Origin: Deltaproteobacteria bacterium
Lineage (GTDB): Bacteria; Myxococcota; B64-G9
Direction of reading: 5' to 3'
DNA: 64,000 nt
Assembly: GCA_019314375.1 (NCBI GenBank)
Contig: JAFCZJ010000006.1
Span: 1 to 64,000, forward strand
The position numbers were made by a program, and so were the translations under genes. This document shows, piece after piece, positions 1 to 7,911 of this stretch (position 1 is its first letter; each line of letters opens with the position of its first letter). The notes below the pieces were generated by a model, which worked only from the letters and a program-made list of their open reading frames with translations, was not told where the DNA came from and searched no databases.

Positions 1-1
1 G

Positions 2-772
2 ACTTGGAAGAGCCGCCATCGAAAGCCGGGCCGCCCGACCGTATCCAAAGAGGTCCGCGATCTCATAAAAAAACTCAGCCGAGCCAATTTCACCTGGGGA
101 GCGCCGAGAATCCAAGGCGAGCTTGCCAAGCTCGGCATCGAGGTTTCGCAGTCCACGGTTGCACGATACATGGATCGCTCAGGCCGACCCCCATCCCAGA
201 CATGGCGGACCTTTCTCGATAACCATTTGAAAGACATAGTCGCCGTCGATTTCTTCACCGTCCCCACCGCCACGTTTCAGGTCTTGTTTGTGTTTTTGAT
301 CCTATCTCACGACCGTAGAAAAGTCCTCCATTTCAACGTCACCGACAATCCCAGCGCTGAGTGGACCGCGAGGCAAATCAAGCAAACTTTTCCGTACGAC
401 ACGGCCCCGAGATTTCTGCTGCGCGACCGGGATGGCATCTACGGTGAGGTGTTCCGATCGCGTGTTAAGTCGATGGGCATCGAAGAAGTGATCACCGCCG
501 CTCGGTCGCCGTGGCAAAATCCATATACGGAAAGAATGATCGGCACAATTCGCAGGGAATGCTTGAACCATGTGATCGTCCTCAATGGCAGACATCTCAA
601 ACGAATCCTCCGCGAGTATCTGGACGACTATTACCACTGCGCCAGAACGCATCTTAGCCTCGGTCGGGACAGTCCGATTCCGAGAACGGTGGAGCCTCCG
701 GAAATGGGCGAGATCATCGAATCGCCCATCCTTGGCGGCCTTCACCACGTGTATTCCCGTCGCGCTGCCTGA
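2..772 (+). mobile_element. DDE integrase/transposase, 5'-truncated by window edge
   Basis: The reading frame is open from base 2 to the TGA at 770-772. The first ~55 residues are a basic helix-turn-helix segment (PRIQGELAKLGIEVSQSTVA). An rve-type catalytic core follows, with Asp in VAVDFF, Asp in LLRDRDGIYG and Glu in NPYTERMIGT, which is the DDE triad of retroviral-integrase-fold transposases. The C-terminal NGRHLKRILREYLDDYYHC region is usual for integrase-core proteins in this type of genome. The start lies left of the window, and neither terminal inverted repeat could be identified. It probably catalyses strand transfer of an IS element; the exact IS family is not assignable here. Confidence 0.85.
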
Positions 773-1039
773 CTCGGGCGTAGGATGACGGACCGATAGC
801 ATTCTTGGGATTGTTGCGCCCGGAATGCGACCAGTCGACTGTTTCTCCTGGTCGAACGTCCGTGGAACGTCGTCTCCTCGTCGGGTAAATGTTAGATCGG
901 ACTGATTCAAGACTCCTCCTCGCCAAAATGACGCGCCGGATTGGTTTTGAACAACCACAGGTCTTTTCAGGTAGCTTCCAGGCCTTTTGGCGAAAAGCGA
1001 CTGGCATCGATACCTGCCGCTGGCGAGTATATTGGTGGG
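773..1039. other. Non-coding flank between transposase and malic enzyme
   Basis: No convincing gene on either strand. The overlapping frames are low-complexity Arg-rich shadows. It probably contains the 3' non-coding end of the IS element and the downstream region of the convergent malic enzyme gene. No clear T-tract terminator or terminal inverted repeat was seen. Confidence 0.4.
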
Positions 1040-2404
1040 TTACTTCTCTCCGGTGAGGGCAGGGGGTAGCTTGATGAAGCCCTCTTTCTGTATGCACATG
1101 GTCTCGTCGCGGGCGCGCTTGATGATGACCTCGGCTTCTTTTTTGAGCTGATCGAAGGTGACGTTGGTTCGCAGGGCCACGCCCTGTTCGATGGCCTTCA
1201 TGCCCACGGCGGCGGCTTCTCTTGGGAAGACTTCCCAGTCGTCCATGGTGGGGATGAGGTAGTCATCCCGGAGGCCTCGATCCTCTGCCGTGCGGGCCAT
1301 TTCTAATGCTGCCTCCAGACACATCTCGTCGGTGATCACTTTGGCTCGTACATCCAAGACACCTCGGAAGATGCCCGGGAAACCCACGGAGTTGTTGACC
1401 TGGTTGGGGAAGTCGGAACGACCCGTGGCCACGATGCGGGCGCCGGCTTCCTTGGCCTCCCAGGGCCAGATTTCGGGCACGGGATTGGCGCAGACGAAGA
1501 CCACGGCGCCGTCGGCCATGCCGGAGATCCAGTCCTTTTGAATCACGCCGGGCCCGGATTTTGACAGGGAGATGAGCACATCGGCACCCTTCATGGCGTC
1601 CGGGGTTTTGCCCACAAGCTGCTCTTTGTTGGTGATTTGGATGAGTTCCCACTTCTCTGGTTCGGCGGCCTCAAGTTCGGTGCGGCCCTTGTGCAAGGTG
1701 CCGCGGCTGTCGCACATGATGATGTTGCCGGCCGTGACCCCCGCCTGGATGATGAGGTGGGCGATGCGGATGTTGGCGGCGCCCGCGCCGTTCATGGCGA
1801 TTTTAACTTGGTCCATGGCCTTGCCCACGAATTTCAGTCCATTAATCAGGCCCGCCACGGTCACCGCCGCCGTGCCCTGCTGGTCGTCGTGCCAGACCGG
1901 GATGCGACATTCCTTGCGCAGGGTGTCTAGGACACGAAAGCATTTGGGTTTGGAGATGTCTTCCAAGTTGATGCCGCCGAAGGTCGGCTGCAGCCACTTG
2001 ACGGCCTGGATGATCTCGTCCGGATCCTTGGTGTCCAAGCAGATGGGGAAGGCGTCCACGCCGCCCAAATACTTAAAGAGCATGGCCTTGCCTTCCATGA
2101 CCGGCATGGCCGCCTCGGGACCGATGTCGCCCAGGCCCAAGACTCGGGTGCCGTCGGAAACCACCGCAACAAAGTTGCCCTTGTTGGTGTGCTCATAAAC
2201 TTTTTCCGGGTTGGCCTCGATGTCCTTGCAAGGAGCCGCAACACCAGGGGTGTACCAGATGGCGAAGTCGTCAAAGTCCCGGATGCAGGCCTTTGCCGTG
2301 ATCTCCACCTTGCCCCTGTAAAAAGGGTGCATAACCATGGCGTCTTTGGCGGGTTTTTCCGCCTTTGCGATCATCTCTTCCTTGGTCAGTTTGTCCTGAC
2401 TCAT
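1040..2404 (-). CDS. Malic enzyme (malate dehydrogenase, oxaloacetate-decarboxylating)
   Basis: A 454-residue cytosolic enzyme that oxidatively decarboxylates malate to pyruvate and CO2 with NAD(P). The N-terminal malic domain has the family signature VVSDGTRVLGLGDIGPEAAM and IPVWHDDQQGTAAVTVAGL. The C-terminal NAD-binding domain has NGAGAANIRIA and VFVCANPVPE. The length fits the short bacterial form without the phosphotransacetylase extension seen in MaeB. The ATG at 2404 is preceded by a GGAGGC-like ribosome site. It is monocistronic, with a hairpin repeat just upstream. NAD versus NADP preference cannot be settled from sequence alone. Confidence 0.93.
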   Translation of the reverse strand: MSQDKLTKEEMIAKAEKPAKDAMVMHPFYRGKVEITAKACIRDFDDFAIWYTPGVAAPCKDIEANPEKVYEHTNKGNFVAVVSDGTRVLGLGDIGPEAAMPVMEGKAMLFKYLGGVDAFPICLDTKDPDEIIQAVKWLQPTFGGINLEDISKPKCFRVLDTLRKECRIPVWHDDQQGTAAVTVAGLINGLKFVGKAMDQVKIAMNGAGAANIRIAHLIIQAGVTAGNIIMCDSRGTLHKGRTELEAAEPEKWELIQITNKEQLVGKTPDAMKGADVLISLSKSGPGVIQKDWISGMADGAVVFVCANPVPEIWPWEAKEAGARIVATGRSDFPNQVNNSVGFPGIFRGVLDVRAKVITDEMCLEAALEMARTAEDRGLRDDYLIPTMDDWEVFPREAAAVGMKAIEQGVALRTNVTFDQLKKEAEVIIKRARDETMCIQKEGFIKLPPALTGEK

Positions 2405-2422
2405 GAGGCCTCCGCTTCACTT

Positions 2423-2449
2423 GTGCCGCGTCGCTGTGCGACACGGTGC
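2423..2449. repeat. Intergenic imperfect palindrome, copy 1
   Basis: Arms 2423-2434 and 2438-2449 pair around a 3-nt loop, with one mismatch and two wobbles. The core GTCGC...GCGACACGG recurs in the second copy at 39806-39826, there in opposite orientation relative to the downstream gene. No T-tract follows on either strand, so it is a poor Rho-independent terminator. It may be a REP-like element or a regulatory hairpin. Confidence 0.55.
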
Positions 2450-2604
2450 TCAATTGTCAACAGTACAGGCCGAATGCTGTCACTTGGTCTTGTTGCTGTC
2501 AACCCGCTTTTGTCGGGGTTGATCGGTTTTACGCCATAAGGTGAGGGAAGGACTTGAGCTGGTCAGGCGGCGCGGGTATTATCTTTCCAATCGAGGAGGT
2601 TTGG

Positions 2605-2640
2605 TTTGCTTCGTTTGCTTCGTTTGCTTCGTTTGCTTCG
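2605..2640 (+). repeat. Four tandem 9-bp units spanning a start codon
   Basis: TTTGCTTCG occurs four times without change. The units encode the Leu-Leu-Arg repeats at the N-terminus of the following lipoprotein, and each unit offers one in-frame TTG. A GAGGAGG Shine-Dalgarno site at 2593-2599 is 6 nt from the first TTG. Confidence 0.9.
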
Positions 2641-3628
2641 AGTTTGTTGTGTTGTGGGCTTGGTTTTTGTCTTGCTCGCCTGCCGATCTGAGTCGGGGAC
2701 GCGTGCTTTGCGTGGGCCCGGTGAGCTTGCCAAGGGTCCGGTTGTGGCTCGCGTCGGCGAGGTGGAGTTACGTGTTGATGATGTTGAGTCTTTGGCCCAA
2801 GCGGCTCGATCCTTGCGTCGTTTTTTTGATTTGCCGGTGGCCGAGGGCGTGAGTGATTTGGAATTGGCCCTTGAGTTGATGGTTCTTGCGGAAGCAGCTC
2901 GGCTTCAAGGGGGCGACTCAAGTGGGGAAGTTCAAGAGGGTCGGCGGCGTCTTTTGAGCCGTCTTTATTTGGGTCGCTTGATGGAGACCTTGCCAGAGGC
3001 GCCCTTTTCTGATGCCGAGTTGCAGGGCTTGCTCAATCTCGAAATGGCGAGATATGCCCAAAGCGCCGAGAGCGAGGTTTATCGACCGACCCGCCTCAGT
3101 TCGGCCATGATTTTCATTGGCCATTTGCCTGGAGCCCTGCCCTCTGATGAATATCCAGTTTTGTTGGACGATGCCCAGGTTGAGGATTTGGCCGACAAGA
3201 TCCATGCGGCCTGCGCCCCTCGGGTGGACGATCTGGATGATTTTATGGCCTTGGGTCGGCGTTTTTCCGAGGCGCATCCCACGGTACGCGTAGAGGGCTT
3301 CGACGCGCAGTCTTTCCCACCGGCGGAATTGGAGGGGGTCCGATGGAAGGCCTTGCGTGCTTTGGATGGCAACGGTGCCATCAGCCGGCCTTTGCGTGTG
3401 CCCGGCGGGATGATTGTTATTCGACGGGGTGCCACCCTCGAAGGCCAGGGCGAAAACCTCGCCGACGCCCGGCTTGAGCTGGAGCGTCTGGCCATCGTAG
3501 AGCGCAAGCGTTCCTTGCTTAAGCAGGCTTTGAGAGCAATCCATGATCGACTTGGCGTGGAAGTTTTTTCCTCCCGCATCATGCCGGATCGCGCCCTCGT
3601 TGCTCCTGTCGAACCGGACGGTGCTTGA
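2606..3628 (+). CDS. SurA-like lipoprotein (peptidyl-prolyl isomerase-related)
   Basis: A 340-residue protein with a type II signal peptide. Its basic repeat MLRLLRLLRLLR is followed by a hydrophobic stretch and lipobox VLLAC, making Cys26 the lipidated residue. Next comes VVARVGEVELRVDDVESLAQ, typical of the N-terminal helices of SurA/PpiD chaperones. The rest resembles a degenerate parvulin fold, so catalytic activity is unproven. A TTG start is required, since GAGGAGG at 2593-2599 fits only TTG at 2606 and no in-frame ATG precedes the signal peptide. It abuts the SpoIID-domain gene (stop/start TGATG), so the two are probably co-transcribed and act in the envelope. The protein is expected in the periplasm. 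Confidence 0.7.
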   Translation: MLRLLRLLRLLRVCCVVGLVFVLLACRSESGTRALRGPGELAKGPVVARVGEVELRVDDVESLAQAARSLRRFFDLPVAEGVSDLELALELMVLAEAARLQGGDSSGEVQEGRRRLLSRLYLGRLMETLPEAPFSDAELQGLLNLEMARYAQSAESEVYRPTRLSSAMIFIGHLPGALPSDEYPVLLDDAQVEDLADKIHAACAPRVDDLDDFMALGRRFSEAHPTVRVEGFDAQSFPPAELEGVRWKALRALDGNGAISRPLRVPGGMIVIRRGATLEGQGENLADARLELERLAIVERKRSLLKQALRAIHDRLGVEVFSSRIMPDRALVAPVEPDGA

Positions 3629-5328
3629 TGGGATGGCATCGGCCTGCCAGAGGTTTTCTGATCCTCATGGCGATTTTGGTCCTTGGATGGTCCTCGACGG
3701 CATTCGGCCAGGATGATTTATTGGATGACGATCTGGGTTTGCTTTACTCCTCCCAGGTTCAGTTCGGCACCGACGGCATCCCCCGCGTGACCATCGGCTT
3801 GATGGACGACCAGGACAAGGTGGTGCTGCGCGGCCCTTCGGGCATGAGCCTGCAAGGCAAAGTGGAGTTGGATGGGCAGTTGGTAAGCAGGCGTTTGCAT
3901 TCGCGACCGGGAGAGGCCTGGCGTTTCGAAGCCCATGAACCCACCAGGGCGCAGGTGCGGTATTGGTGCGCGGTGGCAAGCGTCCCCTTTGCCGAAAAGG
4001 AAAAGCTCAAGGAGGTCATGGGAATCTGGAAGGGGCGGTCTGAAAATCTCCAGGTCTTCGAGGTCGGCGGTGTGTTTGGTGTCCATGGGCATGTGATCGA
4101 TAACCGAACGTACATTCTGGGTATTCGCGACTACGACTCGGAGCGAGCAGCAGAGCTTGCGGCCGAGGATGTCTTCAATACTTATGGGGACCGCTCCTTT
4201 GTCCACGCTCATCTGGCCCGTAGGCCCAGTGGCGGGGTGCGGGTTCAGCGCCTGAGCGGCGGGCCGGTGGAGACTTTTGTGGATCTGGTCGTGGTCCGGT
4301 CCAATGGCAAAGAGCCCGTGCAGGTGGATGAGGTGGAGTTTGGTCGGGGCTACAAGCGGCATGGGCGGGAGAACCGGTCCTACAATGGGGACGTGATCGT
4401 TACCCTGGACAGGCAGGGCAAGTTGGTGGTGGTCAACCGCATCGCCATTGACGAGTTGTTGAATGGTTTGGTCCCGGTGGAGATATTCCCGACGGCTCCC
4501 ATGGAAGCGCTGAAGGCCCAGGCGGTGGTGGCTCGCGGTGAAGTATTCGCCAAATTGGGCACACGGCATTTTTTGGACCCCTACCTTCTTTGTGCGGCCA
4601 CCCACTGTCAGGTTTATTCGGGTCGGAAAGTGAAACATCCTCGGGCCTCCGCCGCGGTGACGGCCACCCGTGGCCAATTGTTGTTTCTGGGCCCTGATTT
4701 GGTGGACTCGGTCTACAGCGCATCCTGCGGAGGTCATGGAGAAGACAACGACGCGGTTTGGTCGGATCCGCCAAGCAAAGCGCTCAGGGGACGTCCGGAT
4801 GCCGAATCGCGCCCGGTTTTGAATCTGTCCGATCCGGATCGATTGAAGGTTTTTTTGGAGAATCCGCCGAAGTCATTTTGTCGGACCTCCTCTTTCAACC
4901 GCAAGAAGATCTACCGATGGGAGCGCAGCATCCCTTCGGAAAAGTTGGACGCCCTGGTGGCCAAAACACAGGATGTGGGCCATGTGGTTTCCATTCAGAT
5001 ATTGAGCCGAGGCGTCTCGGGTCGGGTCAAGGTGGTGCGGGTCGTCGGGGAGAAGGGCGATTTGGTGATGCAGCGAGAGTGGCCGGTGCGCAAGCTCTTC
5101 GGCAACCTGAAAAGTGGCATGTTTTTGGTCAAGTCCTTGTTGGACGCCAAGCAGAACGTGATCGGATTCCATTTTGTAGGGGGTGGCTGGGGGCATGGGG
5201 TCGGCATGTGCCAGATTGGGGCCACCGGTATGGCCCAGCAGGGCTATGATTTCAGGCAGATCTTGGCCCATTACTACGGGGGTGCCGAGGTTGTGCAGCT
5301 CTACGGTGCTGAAGTCATCAAAGAATAG
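3628..5328 (+). CDS. SpoIID/LytB-domain secreted protein
   Basis: A protein of about 566 residues with an N-terminal signal peptide (hydrophobic stretch FLILMAILVLGW). The SpoIID domain spans roughly residues 230-560. It includes AIDELLNGLVPVEIFP, ALKAQAVVARGEVFAK, VYSASCGGHGED and the C-terminal GGGWGHGVGMCQIGATGMAQ. In Bacillus, SpoIID is a lytic transglycosylase acting on denuded peptidoglycan. In Gram-negatives the family is common but poorly defined, and cell-wall remodelling or amidase activation is inferred. ATG 3628 overlaps the previous stop; a TTG at 3625 is an alternative. It is not evidence of sporulation. Confidence 0.88.
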   Translation: MGWHRPARGFLILMAILVLGWSSTAFGQDDLLDDDLGLLYSSQVQFGTDGIPRVTIGLMDDQDKVVLRGPSGMSLQGKVELDGQLVSRRLHSRPGEAWRFEAHEPTRAQVRYWCAVASVPFAEKEKLKEVMGIWKGRSENLQVFEVGGVFGVHGHVIDNRTYILGIRDYDSERAAELAAEDVFNTYGDRSFVHAHLARRPSGGVRVQRLSGGPVETFVDLVVVRSNGKEPVQVDEVEFGRGYKRHGRENRSYNGDVIVTLDRQGKLVVVNRIAIDELLNGLVPVEIFPTAPMEALKAQAVVARGEVFAKLGTRHFLDPYLLCAATHCQVYSGRKVKHPRASAAVTATRGQLLFLGPDLVDSVYSASCGGHGEDNDAVWSDPPSKALRGRPDAESRPVLNLSDPDRLKVFLENPPKSFCRTSSFNRKKIYRWERSIPSEKLDALVAKTQDVGHVVSIQILSRGVSGRVKVVRVVGEKGDLVMQREWPVRKLFGNLKSGMFLVKSLLDAKQNVIGFHFVGGGWGHGVGMCQIGATGMAQQGYDFRQILAHYYGGAEVVQLYGAEVIKE

Positions 5329-5935
5329 GCCGCTGTGCGGTCTTGAGAGAGATGAGAGAAATGCGCCTCAAGTTGCAGGCGTTGATGACCCCATGGCAGC
5401 AGATGGGTGCCCACAAAGAGCCTGTCAGGATGAGCAATCCACCCAAAACGAAGCCCATGCCCAGGGCCATGGCGGTCCAGGGCAAGTAGCGTCGATTCGG
5501 CCCGATGTGGAGCAGGCCAAAGGCCAAGGCGGTCAAGGGCAGGCCCACGATCGGCTGCAAGATGCCGCGGAATAGCACTTCTTCAGCAAGGGCCGATGCG
5601 ATGGCGAGCATGAGGATTACTCGCCAGTGCATGGGACCCAATATTTGGGCGAAGGCTTCTTCAAGCTTTGAAGCCCAGAGCAGTCGTCGGCTCGCCTGCC
5701 GACTGGCTTCCACAAGTAACAGTCCCAGAACTGCACCAGCAAAGGCCGCCAGGCCGTGTTGCGCAAAGCCCGGCAAGTCGAAAAGGGCTTCGAGCAGGGG
5801 AGGGCGCGGACTCCAGAGCGACGGGCCGTCCCACAAGAGGGACCAAAGGGCTGAGCCAAGGCCCAAGAGGGCGTACAGAGCCAACATCCAGCGCAAATGT
5901 TGGGGTATGGGTGCCTTTCTTGCTTGATGCGGCAT
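5318..5935 (-). CDS. CPBP-family intramembrane metalloprotease
   Basis: A 205-residue multi-pass membrane protein of the CAAX protease / bacteriocin-processing (CPBP, Abi) family. All motifs are present: Glu118-Glu119 and Arg123 in EEVLFRG, His143 in GLLHIG, and His181 and Asn185 in CCHGVINACN. These normally form the intramembrane metal site. Start chosen at ATG 5935 (MPHQARK), since upstream sequence reads poorly and overlaps the divergent MaoC gene. The 3' end overlaps the convergent SpoIID gene by 11 nt. The substrate is unknown; prenyl-protein processing or immunity-type roles are known for relatives. Confidence 0.85.
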   Translation of the reverse strand: MPHQARKAPIPQHLRWMLALYALLGLGSALWSLLWDGPSLWSPRPPLLEALFDLPGFAQHGLAAFAGAVLGLLLVEASRQASRRLLWASKLEEAFAQILGPMHWRVILMLAIASALAEEVLFRGILQPIVGLPLTALAFGLLHIGPNRRYLPWTAMALGMGFVLGGLLILTGSLWAPICCHGVINACNLRRISLISLKTAQRPIL

Positions 5936-5974
5936 GGCTGCTGAAATAGCATCTGAAAGAAGAGGAGGCAACCC

Positions 5975-6829
5975 ATGGGATTGAACAGGGCGTTGTTGGG
6001 CAAGGTTTACCCCGAGGTTCGTTACAAAGTGGAGCTTGAGGCCATGAAGGCCTATGCCTTGGCCACCAACGAAGACAACCCGCTTCTGGTGGGGCCTGGT
6101 GCGGAGATGGCTTCTCCCATGTTTGCCGTGGTGTGGTTGGCGGAACCGATGATGCACTGTCTTTTTGATGGAGAATTGATAGCGGACGCCAACATCGGAC
6201 GCATGGTCCATGGCGGGCAAGACATGCGCTTTGACCAGGTCGTGCGAGCTGGTCAGACCATTGTGACCAGGGCTCGCGTGGCCGGCATCGAGGAGAAAAG
6301 CACCGGCGAGCTTTTGCATATTGCTCTTGAGAGCAAGACCGAAGAAGGAGAGCAGGTGCTCGAAGCCACTGCGTCATTCTTTTTCCGGGCTCCGCCCGAT
6401 CCCGAACGTGTCAAGGCGAAGCGAATTGAGGAGACCCTGCCGGATGCAGGTCTTTTTGAAGGCCAATTGCGTGTCGATTCGGACCAGACTTTTCGTTATG
6501 CCGAGGCTTCCGGTGATCGCAATCCCATTCACACCGATGAGGATACGGCCCGTATGATGGGTTTTAACGGAATCATCGTCCATGGTTTGTGTACCATGGC
6601 CTTGGCGCAGAAGGCTGTGATCGACGGTGCGCTGGATGGCAGACCCGAGCGGCTGCGTCGGCTTCAGGTGCAGTTCGCCAAGCCGGTTTACCCTGGGGAT
6701 GTGCTGGATTTGCGGGCTTGGTCTTTGCCTGAGAAAGGCCGGTCCCTTTGTTTGGGGTTTCATGTGCGTTCAGAAGGTGGGCAGAGTGTGCTTAGAGAGG
6801 CTTTGGCGGAATACGTCGTAGAGAATTGA
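5975..6829 (+). CDS. MaoC-family dehydratase, double hotdog
   Basis: 284 residues with two hotdog units, like (R)-specific enoyl-CoA hydratase 2. The C-terminal unit carries the hydratase-2 motif YAEASGDRNPIHTD, with catalytic Asp181 and His186, followed by GFNGIIVHGLCTMALAQ. The N-terminal unit is degenerate, as usual in this arrangement. It probably hydrates trans-2-enoyl-CoA to (R)-3-hydroxyacyl-CoA in the cytoplasm (fatty acid or side-chain metabolism). An AGAAGAGGAGG-type ribosome site precedes ATG 5975. No neighbouring lipid genes refine the substrate. Confidence 0.88.
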   Translation: MGLNRALLGKVYPEVRYKVELEAMKAYALATNEDNPLLVGPGAEMASPMFAVVWLAEPMMHCLFDGELIADANIGRMVHGGQDMRFDQVVRAGQTIVTRARVAGIEEKSTGELLHIALESKTEEGEQVLEATASFFFRAPPDPERVKAKRIEETLPDAGLFEGQLRVDSDQTFRYAEASGDRNPIHTDEDTARMMGFNGIIVHGLCTMALAQKAVIDGALDGRPERLRRLQVQFAKPVYPGDVLDLRAWSLPEKGRSLCLGFHVRSEGGQSVLREALAEYVVEN

Positions 6830-6830
6830 C

Positions 6831-7043
6831 TCACCCGGCGCGTCTTCGTCGTCGCTCCCACCAAAGGCAGAGCCTTTTCCATAAAGATCGATCAGAACGG
6901 GGGTGGCGGGTTTTGGCCGTTTGCTCCAGGTCTTGTCGCTCTGGATTGCCCAAACGTCGAATACTTCTCAAGCAACCGCCGCAGATGTTGCTGCCCAAGA
7001 CGTTCATTTCTCCACAGTAAGGACATTGGATTTTTTCTTCCAT
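6831..7043 (-). CDS. Small zinc-ribbon protein
   Basis: 70 residues starting at ATG 7043. The pairs CPYC (7, 10) and CGGC (21, 24) form a four-cysteine zinc ribbon, followed by a highly basic tail ending WWERRRRRAG. A nucleic-acid or protein-binding role is possible but not shown. The longer in-frame extension upstream lacks family character. It is convergent with the MaoC gene, one base from its stop. Confidence 0.6.
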   Translation of the reverse strand: MEEKIQCPYCGEMNVLGSNICGGCLRSIRRLGNPERQDLEQTAKTRHPRSDRSLWKRLCLWWERRRRRAG

Positions 7044-7299
7044 CGTGCGGCCAGTATGCTTGGCAGATGCCAGTTGGTCAAGTTTTCCATTGGCTTGGCT
7101 CGGATCGTGTCGTTTGTGACACAGTTTTTGAGACATGCAGACAAAAGATGGAGTCTAATTTAATCAGTTGCTTAGGAGGGCTCGCGTGTGACGCGGCGCG
7201 TCGTAATGTAAGCGGCTGGAATCCCAGGGGACTTTGTAACTGCCTGTAATTTATAGGTAAAAATTAATGAACACAGGGTCGAAAAGTGGGCCTACATTA
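7044..7299. other. Intergenic region with short palindrome
   Basis: No gene is supported. A short perfect palindrome GACGCG-G-CGCGTC lies at 7190-7202. The region must hold the promoter of the zinc-ribbon gene (minus strand), but no clear -35/-10 pair was found. Confidence 0.4.
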
Positions 7300-7328
7300 T
7301 TGACAAAGGTAAATCGATGGGCTAGTGT
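7300..7328 (+). promoter_or_regulatory. Sigma-70-type promoter for candidate sRNA
   Basis: A perfect -35 TTGACA (7300-7305), a 17-bp spacer, and -10 TAGTGT (7323-7328, retaining the key T, A and T positions). The predicted start is near 7335. No open reading frame with a ribosome site follows; a strong terminator does. Confidence 0.65.
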
Positions 7329-7334
7329 GGGAGC

Positions 7335-7470
7335 CATAACGGCTTGACCGTTTGGCATTTTGAGATAAGATTTCTTTGGCATTTCGGGTGACGGTCGGCC
7401 TTCCTGTCCCCTCCTGTCTTCGTGGCCAAAGGAACGAGAGGAACCCTTCGTGGGTTCCTCTTTTTTTTTT
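7335..7470 (+). ncRNA. Candidate small regulatory RNA (~135 nt)
   Basis: The transcript is bounded by a sigma-70-like promoter and an intrinsic terminator. GACCGT (7346-7351) pairs with ACGGTC (7391-7396), and the flanking GGC/GCC extends this stem across a bulge. Two copies of TTTGGCATTT (7351-7360, 7375-7384) lie in the loop. A C-rich stretch CCCCTCCT (7408-7415) between two CCTGTC repeats is complementary to Shine-Dalgarno sequences, as in trans-acting sRNAs. It was not recognised as 6S, SRP, tmRNA or RNase P RNA. Confidence 0.55.
7437..7470 (+). terminator. Rho-independent terminator
   Basis: A 10-bp perfect stem AGAGGAACCC / GGGTTCCTCT with a 5-nt loop, continuing into an uninterrupted T tract (7461-7470). 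It is oriented only for the plus strand, and no plus-strand protein gene ends here. Confidence 0.9.
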
Positions 7471-7499
7471 GGTGCGCATAAGAAACCGAGCCGCGCAGT

Positions 7500-7529
7500 G
7501 TTATGGTGATCTGCGTTATGGCGATCTGC
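7500..7529. repeat. 15-bp tandem duplication
   Basis: Two adjacent units GTTATGGTGATCTGC and GTTATGGCGATCTGC differ at one base. Non-coding, downstream of rpmB. Confidence 0.85.
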
Positions 7530-7531
7530 GC

Positions 7532-7573
7532 AGCAAAGCTAAAACCTGCCTGAGCAAAGCTAAAACCTGCCTG
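7532..7573. repeat. 21-bp perfect tandem duplication
   Basis: A 21-bp unit (starting AGCAAAGCTAAAACC, ending TGCCTG) occurs twice without change at 7532-7552 and 7553-7573. It is non-coding and lies between the sRNA terminator and rpmB. Confidence 0.9.
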
Positions 7574-7613
7574 ATGTGGATGGATGGCAACCAAGGCTGC
7601 CGATGAGGCTGGA

Positions 7614-7802
7614 TCAACCCTTGGTGATGCGGTTGGACTTGATGCAGCGGGTGCAGATTTTTTTTCTGACATGCTGACCATTTTCCAAAACACGCACCTT
7701 CTGCAGGTTGGGAAGCTGCCTCATGCGGTTTTTGTTATGGGCGTGTGAGACGGTGTTGCCTGCAAGCGGACCTTTGCCGCAAATCTCGCATTTATTCGAC
7801 AT
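7614..7802 (-). CDS. rpmB: 50S ribosomal protein L28
   Basis: 62 residues, a normal length for short L28. It starts [24 protein letters not shown] and has the family core [13 protein letters not shown]. The cysteine pairs C5/C8 and C50/C53 mark the zinc-binding form; zinc-independent paralogues lack them. A GGAG-type ribosome site precedes ATG 7802. It is a component of the large ribosomal subunit. It stands alone rather than with rpmG. Confidence 0.95.
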   Translation of the reverse strand: MSNKCEICGKGPLAGNTVSHAHNKNRMRQLPNLQKVRVLENGQHVRKKICTRCIKSNRITKG

Positions 7803-7911
7803 GTGATTTCTCCTTCAATCAGCGCAATTCCCTTGAGGGACGTGAGGATTTAGCATGGAGCAAGGAAGGAATCAAGAAGTTTTTTATCCGGAAGCAGTTG
7901 ATCCGTCTCGT

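Noticed and set aside
302-958. 218-residue minus-strand ORF over the transposase
   Set aside because: Antisense to the DDE core, no family character and no ribosome site; a shadow.
3718-4737. 339-residue minus-strand ORF over the SpoIID gene
   Set aside because: His/Gln-rich antisense frame with no motif.
3628-5328. Sporulation operon
   Set aside because: SpoIID domains are common outside spore formers; no other sporulation gene is present.
7376-7606. Short plus-strand ORF across the sRNA terminator
   Set aside because: It would be translated through the terminator, has no Shine-Dalgarno site and repeats reflect DNA duplications.
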